Under the pieces are notes generated by a model. The model did no database searches and was not told the DNA's origin. It saw only the letters and a list, made by a program, of their open reading frames with translations. This document shows positions 8,586 to 17,850 of a stretch of DNA of 64,000 nucleotides, piece after piece. The DNA is from Acanthamoeba castellanii str. Neff. Lineage: Eukaryota > Discosea > Longamoebia > Acanthamoebidae. The position numbers were made by a program, and so were the translations under genes. The stretch is from positions 1,945 through 65,944 of the forward strand of contig NW_004457442.1 of the NCBI RefSeq assembly GCF_000313135.1, written 5' to 3'. Positions within the stretch are counted from its first letter, which is position 1. The number at the start of each line of letters is the position of its first letter.

Positions 8586-9657
8586 ATGATGCTGCGCCCC
8601 ACCACCGCTCTCCTTCTTGCCCTCTCCGTGGCCGTCTTCCTCGTCGCCTTGGCCGCTGCAGACAAAGATGATGACCATGAGCCTATCTGGCGCAAGTTCC
8701 TCGACTGGATGATGACCCACAACAAGTCCTATGTCAACCCGGAGTTGGCCCACCAGTGGAACGTGTGGCGTGAGAACTACCACTTCATTGAGGAGCACAA
8801 CCACCAGAACCACACCTACAGCCTGGGCATGAATCAGTTTGGCGACCTCACCTTCAATGACTACAAGGCACTCTACACCATCACAATGCCGCCGTTCAAC
8901 ACTTCCAACTACGACGTCCACAATGCCACCTCCTCTGGCCTCGCCTGTTGGAACGTTGACTGGAGGAACCAGAAGTGTGTACAGAGAGTCAAGAATCAGG
9001 GTACGCTCCCCAAAGAAAGCCCAATTTTTTCACTGCCAATCTTACATGTGGCATTTCCAAGGTTCGTGTGGCTCAGATGGAAGTTCACTGTTGGGTTATG
9101 TGTTCTCCGCCATTGGCGCCCTTGAAACTGCCCACTGTCTCAAGCACGGTCAGCTCCTCGACCTGTCTGAGCAGCATCTCGTAGACTGTGGCGGCCGGGG
9201 CTGCAGTGGCGGTTGGATGCATGAGATGTTCGCCTACCTCCAAAAGAATGGGGGCGCTACGTCCCAGACCGAGTATCCCTACACAGTGAGAGTCGGTATC
9301 TGTCAGGCTGCGAGCAAAAGGAAGGTTGCGCAGGTTGCGTCGCACAAGATGATACCGTGAGGTGACGAGAATGCTCTCATGGACGCGCTCTCCAAGGTCG
9401 GGACCATCGCCATCGCCTACAACGCTGGGACCCAAGCGCACGCCTACTACTGAAGTGGAGTTCTAGACATCCCCAACTGCAGGAACCGACCCACCCATGC
9501 TGTGCTGCTTGTTGGCTATGGTAATGAGGGTGGCAAGGACTACTGGCTCCTCAAGAACTCGTGGGGCACAAGTTGGGGCGAAGCCGGCTACTTCAAGTTG
9601 GTACGTGGCACAAACATATGTGGCATTGCTGATTGGGCCTCCTATCCCGTCGTTTAA
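8586..9657 (+). pseudogene. Papain-like cysteine protease (cathepsin L type), broken
   Basis: It has a signal peptide (residues 1-24), an I29-type propeptide (WRKFLDWMMTHNKSY, then MNQFGDLT), and a mature domain with catalytic His (PTHAVLLVGYG) and Asn (LKNSWGTSWGE). A 61-bp segment at 9001-9061 begins GTACGC and ends CCAAG. Removing it rejoins NQG to SCGS, so it behaves as a spliceosomal intron. The catalytic Cys-Trp after SCGS is replaced by about eight residues through small insertions totalling 18 nt, so the enzyme would be inactive. TGA codons at 9358-9360 and 9451-9453 also interrupt it, both explicable as CGA to TGA. A host-derived or host-captured gene is likely given the intron. Confidence 0.75.
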
Positions 9658-9810
9658 GGGACGCTTGCCTGTTATTATTGTTGGGAAAGCACTCTGTGTA
9701 CAATCCTTTTGCCACTGACACTAGCACCTCGAATGTGCTGCACGTAATCACGAGTGAGTGCCGCGTACTAGCATACTTGCTGGAGAAAGAGATATTTGGA
9801 CGACAAGACA

Positions 9811-10151
9811 ATGAAGAACGAGCAGCAGAAATATGAAAAGGACTGGTGGGACCAAGTCTACTATGGCACCAACATCCCTCTCCCTGACTACACTTGGAAT
9901 GGGAGGGGGATTCAGGCAAGGCGGAATGCATGTATTTGGATGTACATCACGTGCTTGGGCATCTCTGATCGCCCCAACGACCACGTATGGAGTTGGCCGG
10001 ACATCGCTTTGGTGAAGGCGATACGCGTGAGACTGCCACATTCCTCAGTACCCTTGACGGATGCGTCACAGGTGGGCCAGCCACATGCTTCCCGACGATG
10101 ACGCCTGTCTACATGGCTATCAACACCTACTTCTACTTTAAGGATGCATAA
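9811..10151 (+). pseudogene. Unrecognised coding remnant with frameshifts
   Basis: ATG 9811 begins a plausible N-terminus (MKNEQQKYEKDWWDQ). The end, in a different phase, reads CVTGGPATCFPTMTPVYMAI before TAA 10149-10151. At least one shift between them is needed. No family recognised. Confidence 0.35.
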
Positions 10152-10208
10152 TTGTGGACACCATAAAAAACTGTCATTGCTCTCTGTGCCATCATTTTTC
10201 CTTTTGGC

Positions 10209-11070
10209 ATGACCATGGCCTCCAAGAAGCAAACCTACCTGCATAACTTCTTTGGTGGTGCGCCCACCGAAAAGCGGAAGCCCGTGAAGATGATCCAACC
10301 GATCAAGAAGCGGGCTCGTGTGATGCCCGTCGATCTTGATCTGGTCGTTGAGCGACTCATTGCCCATCTGCGCGATCTGTCCTGGCGGGGCGTGCTGGCC
10401 AACAAGTTCAAGGAGGGCTACTTCGTTGAACTGGCCAAGTTCCTGGAGCAGGAGCGCAAGGAGTCGTTGATCTTCCCGCTGCCGAAGCATGTCTTCGGTC
10501 AACTCGAGCTGTGTCCGTTCGATGACATCAAGGTGGTGATCCTGGGTCAGGATCCGTACCACGGACCCTGACAGGCACACGGCCTCTCCTTCTCGGTGCC
10601 CTTGGGGGTCGCGGTTCCGCCATCACTGGAGAACATCTTCAAGGAGCTCACGGATGATCCCGACGTGGATTTCAACAGGCCCGATCACGGCAATCTGGAG
10701 AAATGGGCGAGGCAGGGAGTGCTGCTCCTGAACTCAGTGCTCATGGTCGAGGCCCGCCAACCTGGATCACACGCGGATCGCGGATGGGAGCGCTTCACCG
10801 ACGCCATCATCAAGGCCATCATCGATGAACATGAGGGCGTCGTCTTCATGCTGTGGGGGCGATACGCGCAGAACAAGGGAGACATCATTGACGACAGGAA
10901 ACACCACGTGCTCACCTCGGCCCATCTGTCGCTGTACTCTACGCATGGATTCTTTGGCAAGCGCCACTTCTCCAACGCCAACCAACTGCTCGGGAGTCGT
11001 AGGATTGACTGGAAATTGGACCCCAAGGATGTTGAGCGTGAGAACCAGAGGAAATGGCGCATTGTTGTTT
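10209..11070 (+). pseudogene. UNG: Uracil-DNA glycosylase with in-frame TGA
   Basis: A family 1 uracil-DNA glycosylase removes uracil from DNA in base-excision repair. Present are the basic N-terminal region with a PIP-like QTYLHNFF, the water-activating loop LGQDPYHGP, and [19 protein letters not shown] in place of the usual LLLN-x-LTV motif. The C-terminal leucine-loop region reads [20 protein letters not shown], where the usual HPSPLS is altered to HLSLYS. TGA at 10569-10571 replaces the invariant Gly of DPYHGPG; this one is not explained by CGA deamination. The frame runs on without a stop into an F-box protein. Confidence 0.9.
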
Positions 11071-11087
11071 CTTCTTCAAACACATAC

Positions 11088-11588
11088 ATGGACGGGCTAC
11101 CAGACGAGCTGCTGCTCATGATCTTTCGTGCCATGCGGATGGACTGTGTGGATGCGCAGAGACTGAAGCGCGTGTGCACGCGCTGGAGATCCGTGATGAA
11201 TGAGTTAGAGTCAGCCACATGTCCGACCGCGGATGCTGCCATCGAGCACAATCATCCGGATTGCATGATGCGAACACGAAGCCAGGAGCGGAACGGCCTC
11301 CGGCTGTGTTCTTACGTGGCCATACGCGTTGGCGCAATGGCGTGTCTCGAGCGGTTGCGCAAGGCGGGTTTCAAGTTCGACCAGGGATCGTGCGCGCTGG
11401 CAGCACGTTGTGGATCCTTGCGCGTGCTCGCATGGCTCCGCGACAATGACTGTCCGTGGGATTCGTCTACATGCACGGGAGCCATCGACGCCGGCCGCCT
11501 TGACATTTACGACTGGGCCCGTGCACGCAAGTGCGCCGTAACGCTGAATTGCTCGATGCTCGCCAACGCTCTCAGAGAGGATCAGTAA
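11088..11588 (+). CDS. F-box / ankyrin-like protein, read through from UDG
   Basis: ATG 11088 gives a typical F-box start ([10 protein letters not shown], then [12 protein letters not shown]). Degenerate ankyrin-type repeats follow, with the [14 protein letters not shown] unit that marks large amoeba-virus and Acanthamoeba ankyrin families. The repeats suggest a substrate-recruiting subunit of an SCF ubiquitin ligase. It is in frame with the upstream glycosylase with no stop between. The AT-rich 40 bases before the ATG look like a former intergenic leader, so the fusion is probably a lost stop and not an ancestral one-gene design. Confidence 0.6.
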   Translation: MDGLPDELLLMIFRAMRMDCVDAQRLKRVCTRWRSVMNELESATCPTADAAIEHNHPDCMMRTRSQERNGLRLCSYVAIRVGAMACLERLRKAGFKFDQGSCALAARCGSLRVLAWLRDNDCPWDSSTCTGAIDAGRLDIYDWARARKCAVTLNCSMLANALREDQ

Positions 11589-11650
11589 ACGCGATCCGAT
11601 GGCAATTTTTATTTACCCCCGCGCCGATCACGTACATAAACAGAAAAACG

Positions 11651-11857
11651 ATGGCAACCTGGGTTTGGATCGCGCTATTCATCTTTGTGCTCATCCTCGT
11701 CGTGGGATCCTACCTCTACCTCCAGACGATGCGCTCGGTCACGAGCTCGGGTGCCTGGCTGGCCATGATCGAGAGGCGGCGAAGCAATCGACGCATCGGA
11801 ATCGATGGATGCCCGCACCAATGTGGGATTGCATGTGCGACTCGCGATCCCCGATGA
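11651..11857 (+). CDS. Small single-pass membrane protein
   Basis: 68 codons. Residues 3-25 form a strong transmembrane helix after MATW, followed by a polar tail. The 3' part overlaps a convergent Cys-rich gene, so the stop may not be original. ACATAAA lies 17 bases upstream. Confidence 0.45.
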   Translation: MATWVWIALFIFVLILVVGSYLYLQTMRSVTSSGAWLAMIERRRSNRRIGIDGCPHQCGIACATRDPR

Positions 11858-11993
11858 ACTGACGACACGCGCTGCAGCACCGCGATGACTGGCGCGACGC
11901 CACGCACTTGCCGCACTCGGTGACCTTGTCGTGCGAAAAGTGGGGCTCGCTGCGATCCGATGGCACCGACGATCCGCACGAGACGCACTCCAT
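11739..11993 (-). CDS. Cys-rich zinc-binding protein
   Basis: From ATG 11993 the product has four C-x2-C pairs (CVSC, CGKC, CSAC, CVDC) plus His residues, which suggests two treble-clef or zinc-ribbon modules. No specific family recognised. It converges with the 11651 gene and overlaps its 3' end. Confidence 0.5.
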   Translation of the reverse strand: MECVSCGSSVPSDRSEPHFSHDKVTECGKCVASRQSSRCCSACRQFIGDRESHMQSHIGAGIHRFRCVDCFAASRSWPARHPSS

Positions 11994-12020
11994 TCCACCG
12001 TGTTGACACACTCCCTGTTT

Positions 12021-12030
12021 TGCATAAATA
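12021..12030 (+). promoter_or_regulatory. TATA-like GCATAAATA element
   Basis: TGCATAAATA lies about 40 bases before the ATG at 12067. The same GCATAAATAC string occurs at a similar distance before the gene at 22246, which suggests a shared viral promoter motif. Confidence 0.45.
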
Positions 12031-12066
12031 CAGGCCCTTCCGCGGTTTCGCTCTCACACCACCGCT

Positions 12067-13104
12067 ATGTCTTCCGCCAACAAGCACGCCCTCACTTCTG
12101 AGATTATTGAGGCCCTGGCTCGCGCCACCGCGCCGTCATCGCAGGGGGACGTGTGGGTGAGACCCTACGAGGCACCGGCCGAGTCCGACGAGAGGCACCA
12201 GTTCGTGCTCTTCCTCAAGCTGGAGGTGGTCACGCCGCACCGTAAGACGGCGGATGTCCCCGCCATCATCGATTCGGCGCTCGACACCATTTCCGGATTT
12301 GGGCCGACGACCGTCCACGCTGTGCGCGTGCTGTCGGGCGCCTACGTGTCCAAGCTGGGCCTTATTGAGGAACACTATGGAGTCATCAACGCCGTCTACA
12401 ATCGCGGTGTTGACGCGCTCACTCTTCAGGCGCTGGACACGCTCAACCGCCTGTTCGAAAAGGAGCTCGACAACGGAACTCGGGTGGTCGGTGGATGTGA
12501 GTTCAAGGACATGTATCCAGGGCAGTTCAGCTCCCTGGTGATGCACACACTCAATCAGAGCGTTGGCACCCAGCGTCTCGGTCTGGGCGCCTACACCACC
12601 AAGGTCAAGGTGCTCGACGCGTCCTTGATTGTGCTCAACATCTTCTATGAGTACCAGCTTGAACCCTACTCATGAGACGACCAGGCCATTGTGGTCATGG
12701 AGCTGCGCAGCTCTTGTTCCTGGGTCGGCATCCGCCAGCAACTCATGGGATCCACCAACCTGAGCACTGCAAACAACGGCTCGCTTCGCCGCATGCTGTT
12801 CTCATGTGACTACGAGTTTGGGCTTGGACCAGGCGACATCTCAATGTTGAGCAACGGTGTGCATTTGTTGGCGGGCCTGGTTGAGGCCATGGCTGAGCTG
12901 CGCCGCTTCTTCAGCGTTGGACTCCATGGCACCGCCTTTGGCTCCACGCTTGAGAGGAGCGGATTCACCGAAGCACAAATTGAGTCGCTCATGGGCAACT
13001 GCCCAATCAATGAAGCGACGACCACCGCCTACGACATCACCGAGGAGAAGGATGCCACCTCGGCGTTGTCCTCATTGCTGGGCATCTTCACAAAAGGCCC
13101 ATGA
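12067..13104 (+). pseudogene. Conserved viral protein of unknown function, one TGA
   Basis: A 345-codon frame with a single TGA at 12673-12675. Both halves read as well-formed protein: charged N-terminus, a beta-rich middle (HQFVLFLKLEVV) and a C-terminal part with Leu/Ala helices. I do not recognise the family; a nucleotide-binding or structural role cannot be told apart. It has good CpG content, a promoter motif upstream and a hairpin terminator downstream, and was evidently a full gene until recently. Confidence 0.6.
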
Positions 13105-13108
13105 CGCC

Positions 13109-13134
13109 AATAAAACTTCCTATTCAGTTTTATT
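13109..13134. terminator. Palindromic bidirectional 3'-end hairpin
   Basis: A perfect 9-bp stem AATAAAACT / AGTTTTATT with an 8-base loop sits between the convergent 12067 gene and PCNA. It carries AATAAA on both strands. Palindromic transcript ends are known in pandoravirus- and mimivirus-like giant viruses. Confidence 0.65.
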
Positions 13135-14097
13135 ATTGTCGCGCCTCCTTCCATACATAGCCGTGTGGCGCACCTCACGCACCGTTGACGCCTCATCGGC
13201 GGTTTCCATCCACTGATCAACCACATCCCAAATTTGGTCTTCACCACACCAGCACGTGCGCGGTTCGGCGCCGCAGACGCAGCAGTGGGAATCGGCGTGT
13301 TTGTCCCAAGCAGCGCGTAGGCTTGAGGCGAGCTTGGGGGCCAGGTAAAAGGCGATGGTGCCAAGCTTGTCGTTGTCGTTGCCCATCTTCTTGTTTGTCA
13401 TCTCGTAGGACGCCCGCATCGGCTGTCCCTTGATCAGCCTGATCGTGACCCTGTCGCACAGCACTGAGGCGTTGGCAAAGTTCTTGAGGTAGCGCAGCGC
13501 AAACGACGCAGAGACTGGATCGTTGATCTCGATGTCGGTGTTGTCGTTCTTCTTCAGCGTGAACTTGCAGTTGCCGATGTCGCCATCGAGTGCAAAATGC
13601 ATCTCGTCCTTTTCGGCTAAGATGATCGCCGTGTCCGAGAACTTGAACAGGTCGTCGATCTTCTTCTTGAATTCAGATGAGCTGGTGATGACAACGACGT
13701 TGTACTCCATCTCTGGAATGCTCAGGATGTTGCTTTTGATATTGAGCAGCTTGAGGCCGAACTCGGTCTGTCGGTCGCCGGCGGCGTTCTCGAAAACGAA
13801 CTGCGCGATGCTGTCGCTGTGAACGTACAAGAGCGTCATTGAGTTGTCCTTGCCCGCCAGGCCCATGATCTTGTCCATCAACGCAATGTTGACCCTGAGC
13901 GTCACAGGCACCTCGCACTCATACTCGTCGAATCCTCCGGCAAACATCTTGATCTCAACAAGCGACACATGGCTGCTGTCCAGCGACATCATGTTCATAC
14001 CCCTGTCATCAAAGACCAGGTTGACGTCTGTGACGATATCCTTGACCAATCCCACCATCTTTTTGAAAACGGAAGCGTTCTCAAGCCTGAACTTCAT
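13120..14097 (-). CDS. PCNA: PCNA sliding clamp with Cys-rich C-terminal tail
   Basis: Intact frame. ATG 14097 gives MKFRLENASVFKKMVGLVKD, aligning with the start of eukaryotic and viral PCNA. Both clamp domains are present: SLDSSHVSLVEIKM near residue 40, the DKIMGLAGKDNSMTL loop, and the C-terminal APKLA/S element near residue 255 (LAPKLASS). The clamp tethers the viral DNA polymerase. About 65 extra residues follow the usual 260, including a Cys/His cluster (CCVCG, CWCG) that may bind zinc; the tail is unusual. A TTTAAATATTTGC-like AT box lies about 55 bases upstream. Confidence 0.9.
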   Translation of the reverse strand: MKFRLENASVFKKMVGLVKDIVTDVNLVFDDRGMNMMSLDSSHVSLVEIKMFAGGFDEYECEVPVTLRVNIALMDKIMGLAGKDNSMTLLYVHSDSIAQFVFENAAGDRQTEFGLKLLNIKSNILSIPEMEYNVVVITSSSEFKKKIDDLFKFSDTAIILAEKDEMHFALDGDIGNCKFTLKKNDNTDIEINDPVSASFALRYLKNFANASVLCDRVTIRLIKGQPMRASYEMTNKKMGNDNDKLGTIAFYLAPKLASSLRAAWDKHADSHCCVCGAEPRTCWCGEDQIWDVVDQWMETADEASTVREVRHTAMYGRRRDNNKTE

Positions 14098-14239
14098 CGT
14101 CAGTGTGGGTGAAAGAGGAAAAAAAGTGCCTTCTCTGGTGGCAGTTTGCTTAAATATTTGCAGGTTTGGCCAAGTGATCTCACTGGGCGGTGCCGGTTGC
14201 CTTGGGCATGACTCCAGCCGCAATCGCCATCACCAACCA

Positions 14240-14640
14240 ATGTCAGCCACCACCACCACCATCTATCATGGCCAACGCATCTGCGCCCGGCCCAACTGCA
14301 ACAAGCCCGCCGTCGTACTCTGCCGTCATCAACGTCCAATGAAGGGCTGGATACGCTATATCACTCCGCCCAAAGCCCGATCACTGCCCCACTGCAACGC
14401 ACACGCGCTGTTTGATTTCACGGTCATGCCATCTGACATCTACGCTGAAAATGTTGAACTTGTTGATTCGATGCAACATGGCGGTGACAGGGGGGACGTT
14501 GTCATCTTGCGCATCCACCCGCGCACATGACAGCCCAAGTATCTGTCCAGATATCTGCAGGTGTACATTGATGCAGACGCCGGTGACCAGAAGGATGCCT
14601 TGGTTGCGTGATCGCTCAGTGGCGCTTGGATCTCAGACGA
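14240..14640 (+). pseudogene. Hypothetical protein with N-terminal Cys motif, interrupted
   Basis: From ATG 14240 the frame encodes ARPNCNKPAVVLCRHQRP and a further Cys/His pair, then an acidic segment. TGA at 14528-14530 and 14609-14611 interrupt it, each consistent with CGA. After about 14,640 the sequence belongs to a helicase remnant in another frame. Family unknown. Confidence 0.45.
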
Positions 14641-14877
14641 CGTCAAGTGCACTGGATGATCCCAAACACAGTTGACGAGAGTGCGTGGGACGAATCATGC
14701 AAGATCGACTACCTGTTGGCCAAAGTCAAACTCCATGGCGCCACCGACAAGATCATCATTGTGTCGCAATGGGTGCACCTATTGCGGATCATGGCGCGCA
14801 AGCTGGAGGAATCCAGACTCACAGATCAGGAGGCCATCATGCGTGCCCCAACTGCTGGTGCAGAATCAGGATGGTGA
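14637..14877 (+). pseudogene. SNF2-type helicase C-terminal remnant
   Basis: The frame reads ESCKIDYLLAKVKL, then TDKIIIVSQWVHLLRIMARKL. This matches the start of the SNF2 C-terminal helicase lobe (S-x-K-I-x-x-L, then DKVIIFSQW). A CPNCWC motif follows in another phase. Only about 75 residues of a protein that normally exceeds 500 are left. It abuts the previous gene without an intergenic gap, indicating a deletion junction. Confidence 0.55.
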
Positions 14878-15078
14878 CCACTATGAGATCTGATTGTAAC
14901 ACATCTTGACAATACCTGGACAGCAATCCATTGGATCCTTTGGGAGGAGATACATGGCCATTGTTGAGGACCTTGTCTGGAATCAATAAAAAACGTGCTG
15001 ACCTGTGTACAACCTTTAATGATCATCCCAGTCCTTGCAATTGCCATCTGTTATGTAGTGCTGGTAGGTAGTTGTAGC

Positions 15079-15429
15079 TCAAGCGCGTGTTGTGCAGCAT
15101 GGTCTGATCCCACAATGCACAATCCCATAGAGACATGAGAATTGGTAGCAGTGGATGCTCTTGCATGCATCACAACACCACCATTCATCCTTGGTCTTGT
15201 TCTTGCGCTGGCAGCAGTCCATCTCCATCAATGCGTCCATGGCTGCCAGCACCTGCCTGGCCAACATCATGCAACACAGTGGCACATCTTCCTCAGCAAT
15301 CCCACCCACCACAACCTTGAGGCACAATTTGTGATTGCAATAGTGCTTGTCACATTCATCGCATCAGATGGTCACATGTTCATCCTCCTCACACCCACAT
15401 AGGCGCCTCAGGTGGGCTGTGTTTGGCAT
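15079..15429 (-). pseudogene. Zinc-finger (RING/PHD-like) protein, one TGA
   Basis: ATG 15429 (MPNTAHLRRL) begins a frame ending at 15079, with TGA at 15364-15366. Cysteine pairs before and after the stop (CGC, CDEC, HYC, CC, CCDAC, HCYQFSC, CC) suggest a two-zinc finger. The TGA sits directly before CDEC. The segment is almost CpG-free. Confidence 0.5.
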
Positions 15430-15483
15430 GCTGCACATTTGACTGATGATGTGGGTTTGATTGTCCTTTTGTGGCAAGTCCTT

Positions 15484-15921
15484 TTATTTAGCGCCAACCT
15501 CCAGCTCTTGGTTGGTGAACAGTACAGGACCACAGATGACTCTGGCTGTGTCAAAGAGATCATAGGCCTGATTGAATCCCAGGATCACTTCAGCAAGGTT
15601 GTTCAATCTGCACAATTCCCACATTTCCCAGATCACTGCATATTTGAACTCTCCAATGGCAGTCTCCTTGTTGCCCAGGCTGAAGACCCTGAGCACAGCA
15701 GGTTCCTTTTTGTTGGATGTGAAGAGCATGAAGAGCCAGTGGACTTGTGGCATGGTGAAATGTTTGCTCTTGTCAATGAGCTTGAGCCCATGCCCAAACT
15801 TGTTGGTGGTGATGAAGACCACCACAGGGTTGGCCTCTTTGCGATACTGCTCCACCCTCTTTCTGATCCTGCTCATGGCCATGCCAAGACAGGGTCTGGG
15901 CTTGTCAAGAAGAAGATTCAT
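15484..15921 (-). CDS. Hypothetical protein, about 145 residues
   Basis: Intact frame from ATG 15921 (MNLLLDKPRPCLGM). Mixed alpha/beta character with a Lys/Arg-rich helix near residue 20. It lies directly downstream of the kinase pseudogene on the same strand and in the same phase. No family recognised; almost no CpG. Confidence 0.45.
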   Translation of the reverse strand: MNLLLDKPRPCLGMAMSRIRKRVEQYRKEANPVVVFITTNKFGHGLKLIDKSKHFTMPQVHWLFMLFTSNKKEPAVLRVFSLGNKETAIGEFKYAVIWEMWELCRLNNLAEVILGFNQAYDLFDTARVICGPVLFTNQELEVGAK

Positions 15922-15999
15922 TTGTGTGATTTCCAAGTTGGGGGTGTGGCGCCATTTTATGGGCGAGGTGGACCAATGATGACCATGTGTGGATTGTTT

Positions 16000-16890
16000 T
16001 CATGGACAAGGATGTGGACCAGCGACCCATGGATGCTCCAGGATCTTGTCAATCCCAATCCAGAAGTGTGGTGGTGTGTGCAGCATGGATGCCAGCAGAT
16101 CACACACCTCTGGCGATGCTCCCCTGGGTGTGTGGTATCTGGCCAGGATGATGTCCCTTGCTGTGGTGTCTTTGTTCTTCCCACTGTGATTGAATGGCAC
16201 TTCACTGGTGATCAGCGCCAACAGCAGGCACCCAAGTGACCACATGTTGGCCAATGGCCCTGCTCATTGACTGAGCCTGTGCAGCATCTCTGGTGGAGTG
16301 TAGTTGAGTGTGCCAACCCCCTTGTTGTCCATGGGATCAGATCCTCAATTGACAAATTGTGAGAATCTAAAATTGCACAACAGGGCATCACCCTTGGCCA
16401 ACATGAGCACGTTCTCAGGCTTGATGTCCAGGTGCAACACGCCCCACTGGTGCATGTACTGTATGGCCTTGACCACCTGATGAAAGATATGTCTTGCCTT
16501 GGTCTTGCCCCAACTGCTGGTGGGCATGTAATTGCACAGATTGCCTTTGGGTGCATATTCCATGACAATGACACACAAATCACCATTGTTGGTGTGGAAG
16601 GTGTTGTAAGTGGTGCAGATGTGTTTGTGTGGCGACATGAGTTGTGTGATGTTGAGCTTGCGCCCAGTCAGCTGGGACCATTGTTTGTCATCCCTGTAGG
16701 AATGGTGTGAGATGACCTTCATGGCCATGGTGGCCATGTCCAACAATGCAATGTACATCTGGCTGAAGCTGCCACATCAACATGCGGTGCACAAACTGAG
16801 CAGTTGGTTGGCGTCGTTGTCAACACTGGGGGATGAAAAGTGGACGTGGACCACATCCACCAGTGATCGTAAGGCCATGCGCTTCTTCAT
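16000..16890 (-). pseudogene. Serine/threonine protein kinase, degenerate
   Basis: ATG 16890 leads into a nearly complete kinase domain: glycine loop CGSFSQMYIALL, lysine region AMKVI, hinge VIVMEYAPKGNL, catalytic loop VLHLDIKPEN, GTLNYTPPEML and MWSLGCLLLALI, ending EHPWV. In-frame TGA occurs at 16777-16779, 16345-16347 and 16264-16266. Key residues are also lost: HRD has become HLD and DFG has become NFR. The protein could not be an active kinase even if read through. Very low CpG. Confidence 0.8.
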
Positions 16891-16925
16891 TGTGTATGTG
16901 TGTGGAACGAAGAAAAAAAGTCAAC

Positions 16926-17496
16926 ATGTCCATTGTTTTATGGCTCCTCATCATGTCCGCGGGAGGGATAACTGTGCTCAAACTGACTGGTGGCTGATAG
17001 AAAAATTTTGTACTACATTTTGAAAGTTGGAAAAGAGACAGTTGTTAGGGTTTACTGGGCAGCGGTCTTGGCCGCTGAGATGATCTGGTCGCTGGCCAGT
17101 AAGATGGTAGGCCCACACGAAAAATCCAGAAGACGGATGCTTGTCGGCGTCGTCCTCGAGATCTTCCTGCGCAGCAACCGGGACGCGTACAGCGAGTCCG
17201 AGTACAACGCCCTGGTCAGATGCGCTCGGATGATCATGGACTCGGATGCGTGGAGTCGCGGCGTGCATCACATCCTGCTCGACGTCGACGTCGCCACGTG
17301 CATGGAGCGCATCCGAAGACGTGGCCGCGGTGGCGAGGATCTCATAAGCGCCAACTACATGCACACGCTCGACACCGCCTACCGGGACCTTGCGCGCACG
17401 ACTCCGGGGATCACGGTGCTCCCAATCCGATCCAACATGGACCGCGTCGCCGTCGTAGAGCGCGTGTTGGACGTCATCGGTTCCAAAATCCAATAA
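16926..17496 (+). pseudogene. Deoxynucleoside kinase, P-loop lost and frameshifted
   Basis: The C-terminal two-thirds is open and matches the dNK/TK2 family: LDVDVATCMERIRRRGR (the LID region with its Arg cluster), then ANYMHTLDTAYRDL. These enzymes phosphorylate deoxynucleosides for dNTP supply. The N-terminus starts at ATG 16926 in another phase, with stops between. There the P-loop GxxGxGKT has become MSAGGITVLKL, so the phosphate-binding Lys is gone. The start of the gene is CpG-poor while the rest is CpG-rich, so the composition boundary falls inside the gene near 17,050. Confidence 0.7.
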
Positions 17497-17530
17497 ATAG
17501 AGACAACCAACAAAAACGTAAAACTCTACA

Positions 17531-17782
17531 ATGGAAGAACACAAGCGCACAAAGTACGGCAAATCAAAGTGGACCGGCGACGCCGCAAGTTACGATGCCG
17601 CCGAGATGAAGCCCCTCCGCGCCAAGCACAAGACGCAGCATGGCGTCAAGACGCGCATCAGCGAGTTGCGCGGCATGAAGCGCGATCATGAACGCGTCAT
17701 CTTCGCCAAGCAGAAGCGCATCGGCGCAATCATTGCCGAAATCGGGCGGCTTGAAAAAGTCAGCACCCAGCTGCCTCCTTGA
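17531..17782 (+). CDS. Small basic coiled-coil protein
   Basis: 83 residues, Lys/Arg-rich N-terminus, then a helical stretch (residues 35-75) with regular hydrophobic spacing. AATAAA-like sequence follows at 17789. Function unknown. Confidence 0.5.
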   Translation: MEEHKRTKYGKSKWTGDAASYDAAEMKPLRAKHKTQHGVKTRISELRGMKRDHERVIFAKQKRIGAIIAEIGRLEKVSTQLPP

Positions 17783-17850
17783 TAGCACAATAAAACGAAC
17801 ACAGTCATATGCCCAGTATCGCCACGCACAACTTTGGCCATTGCAACAAA

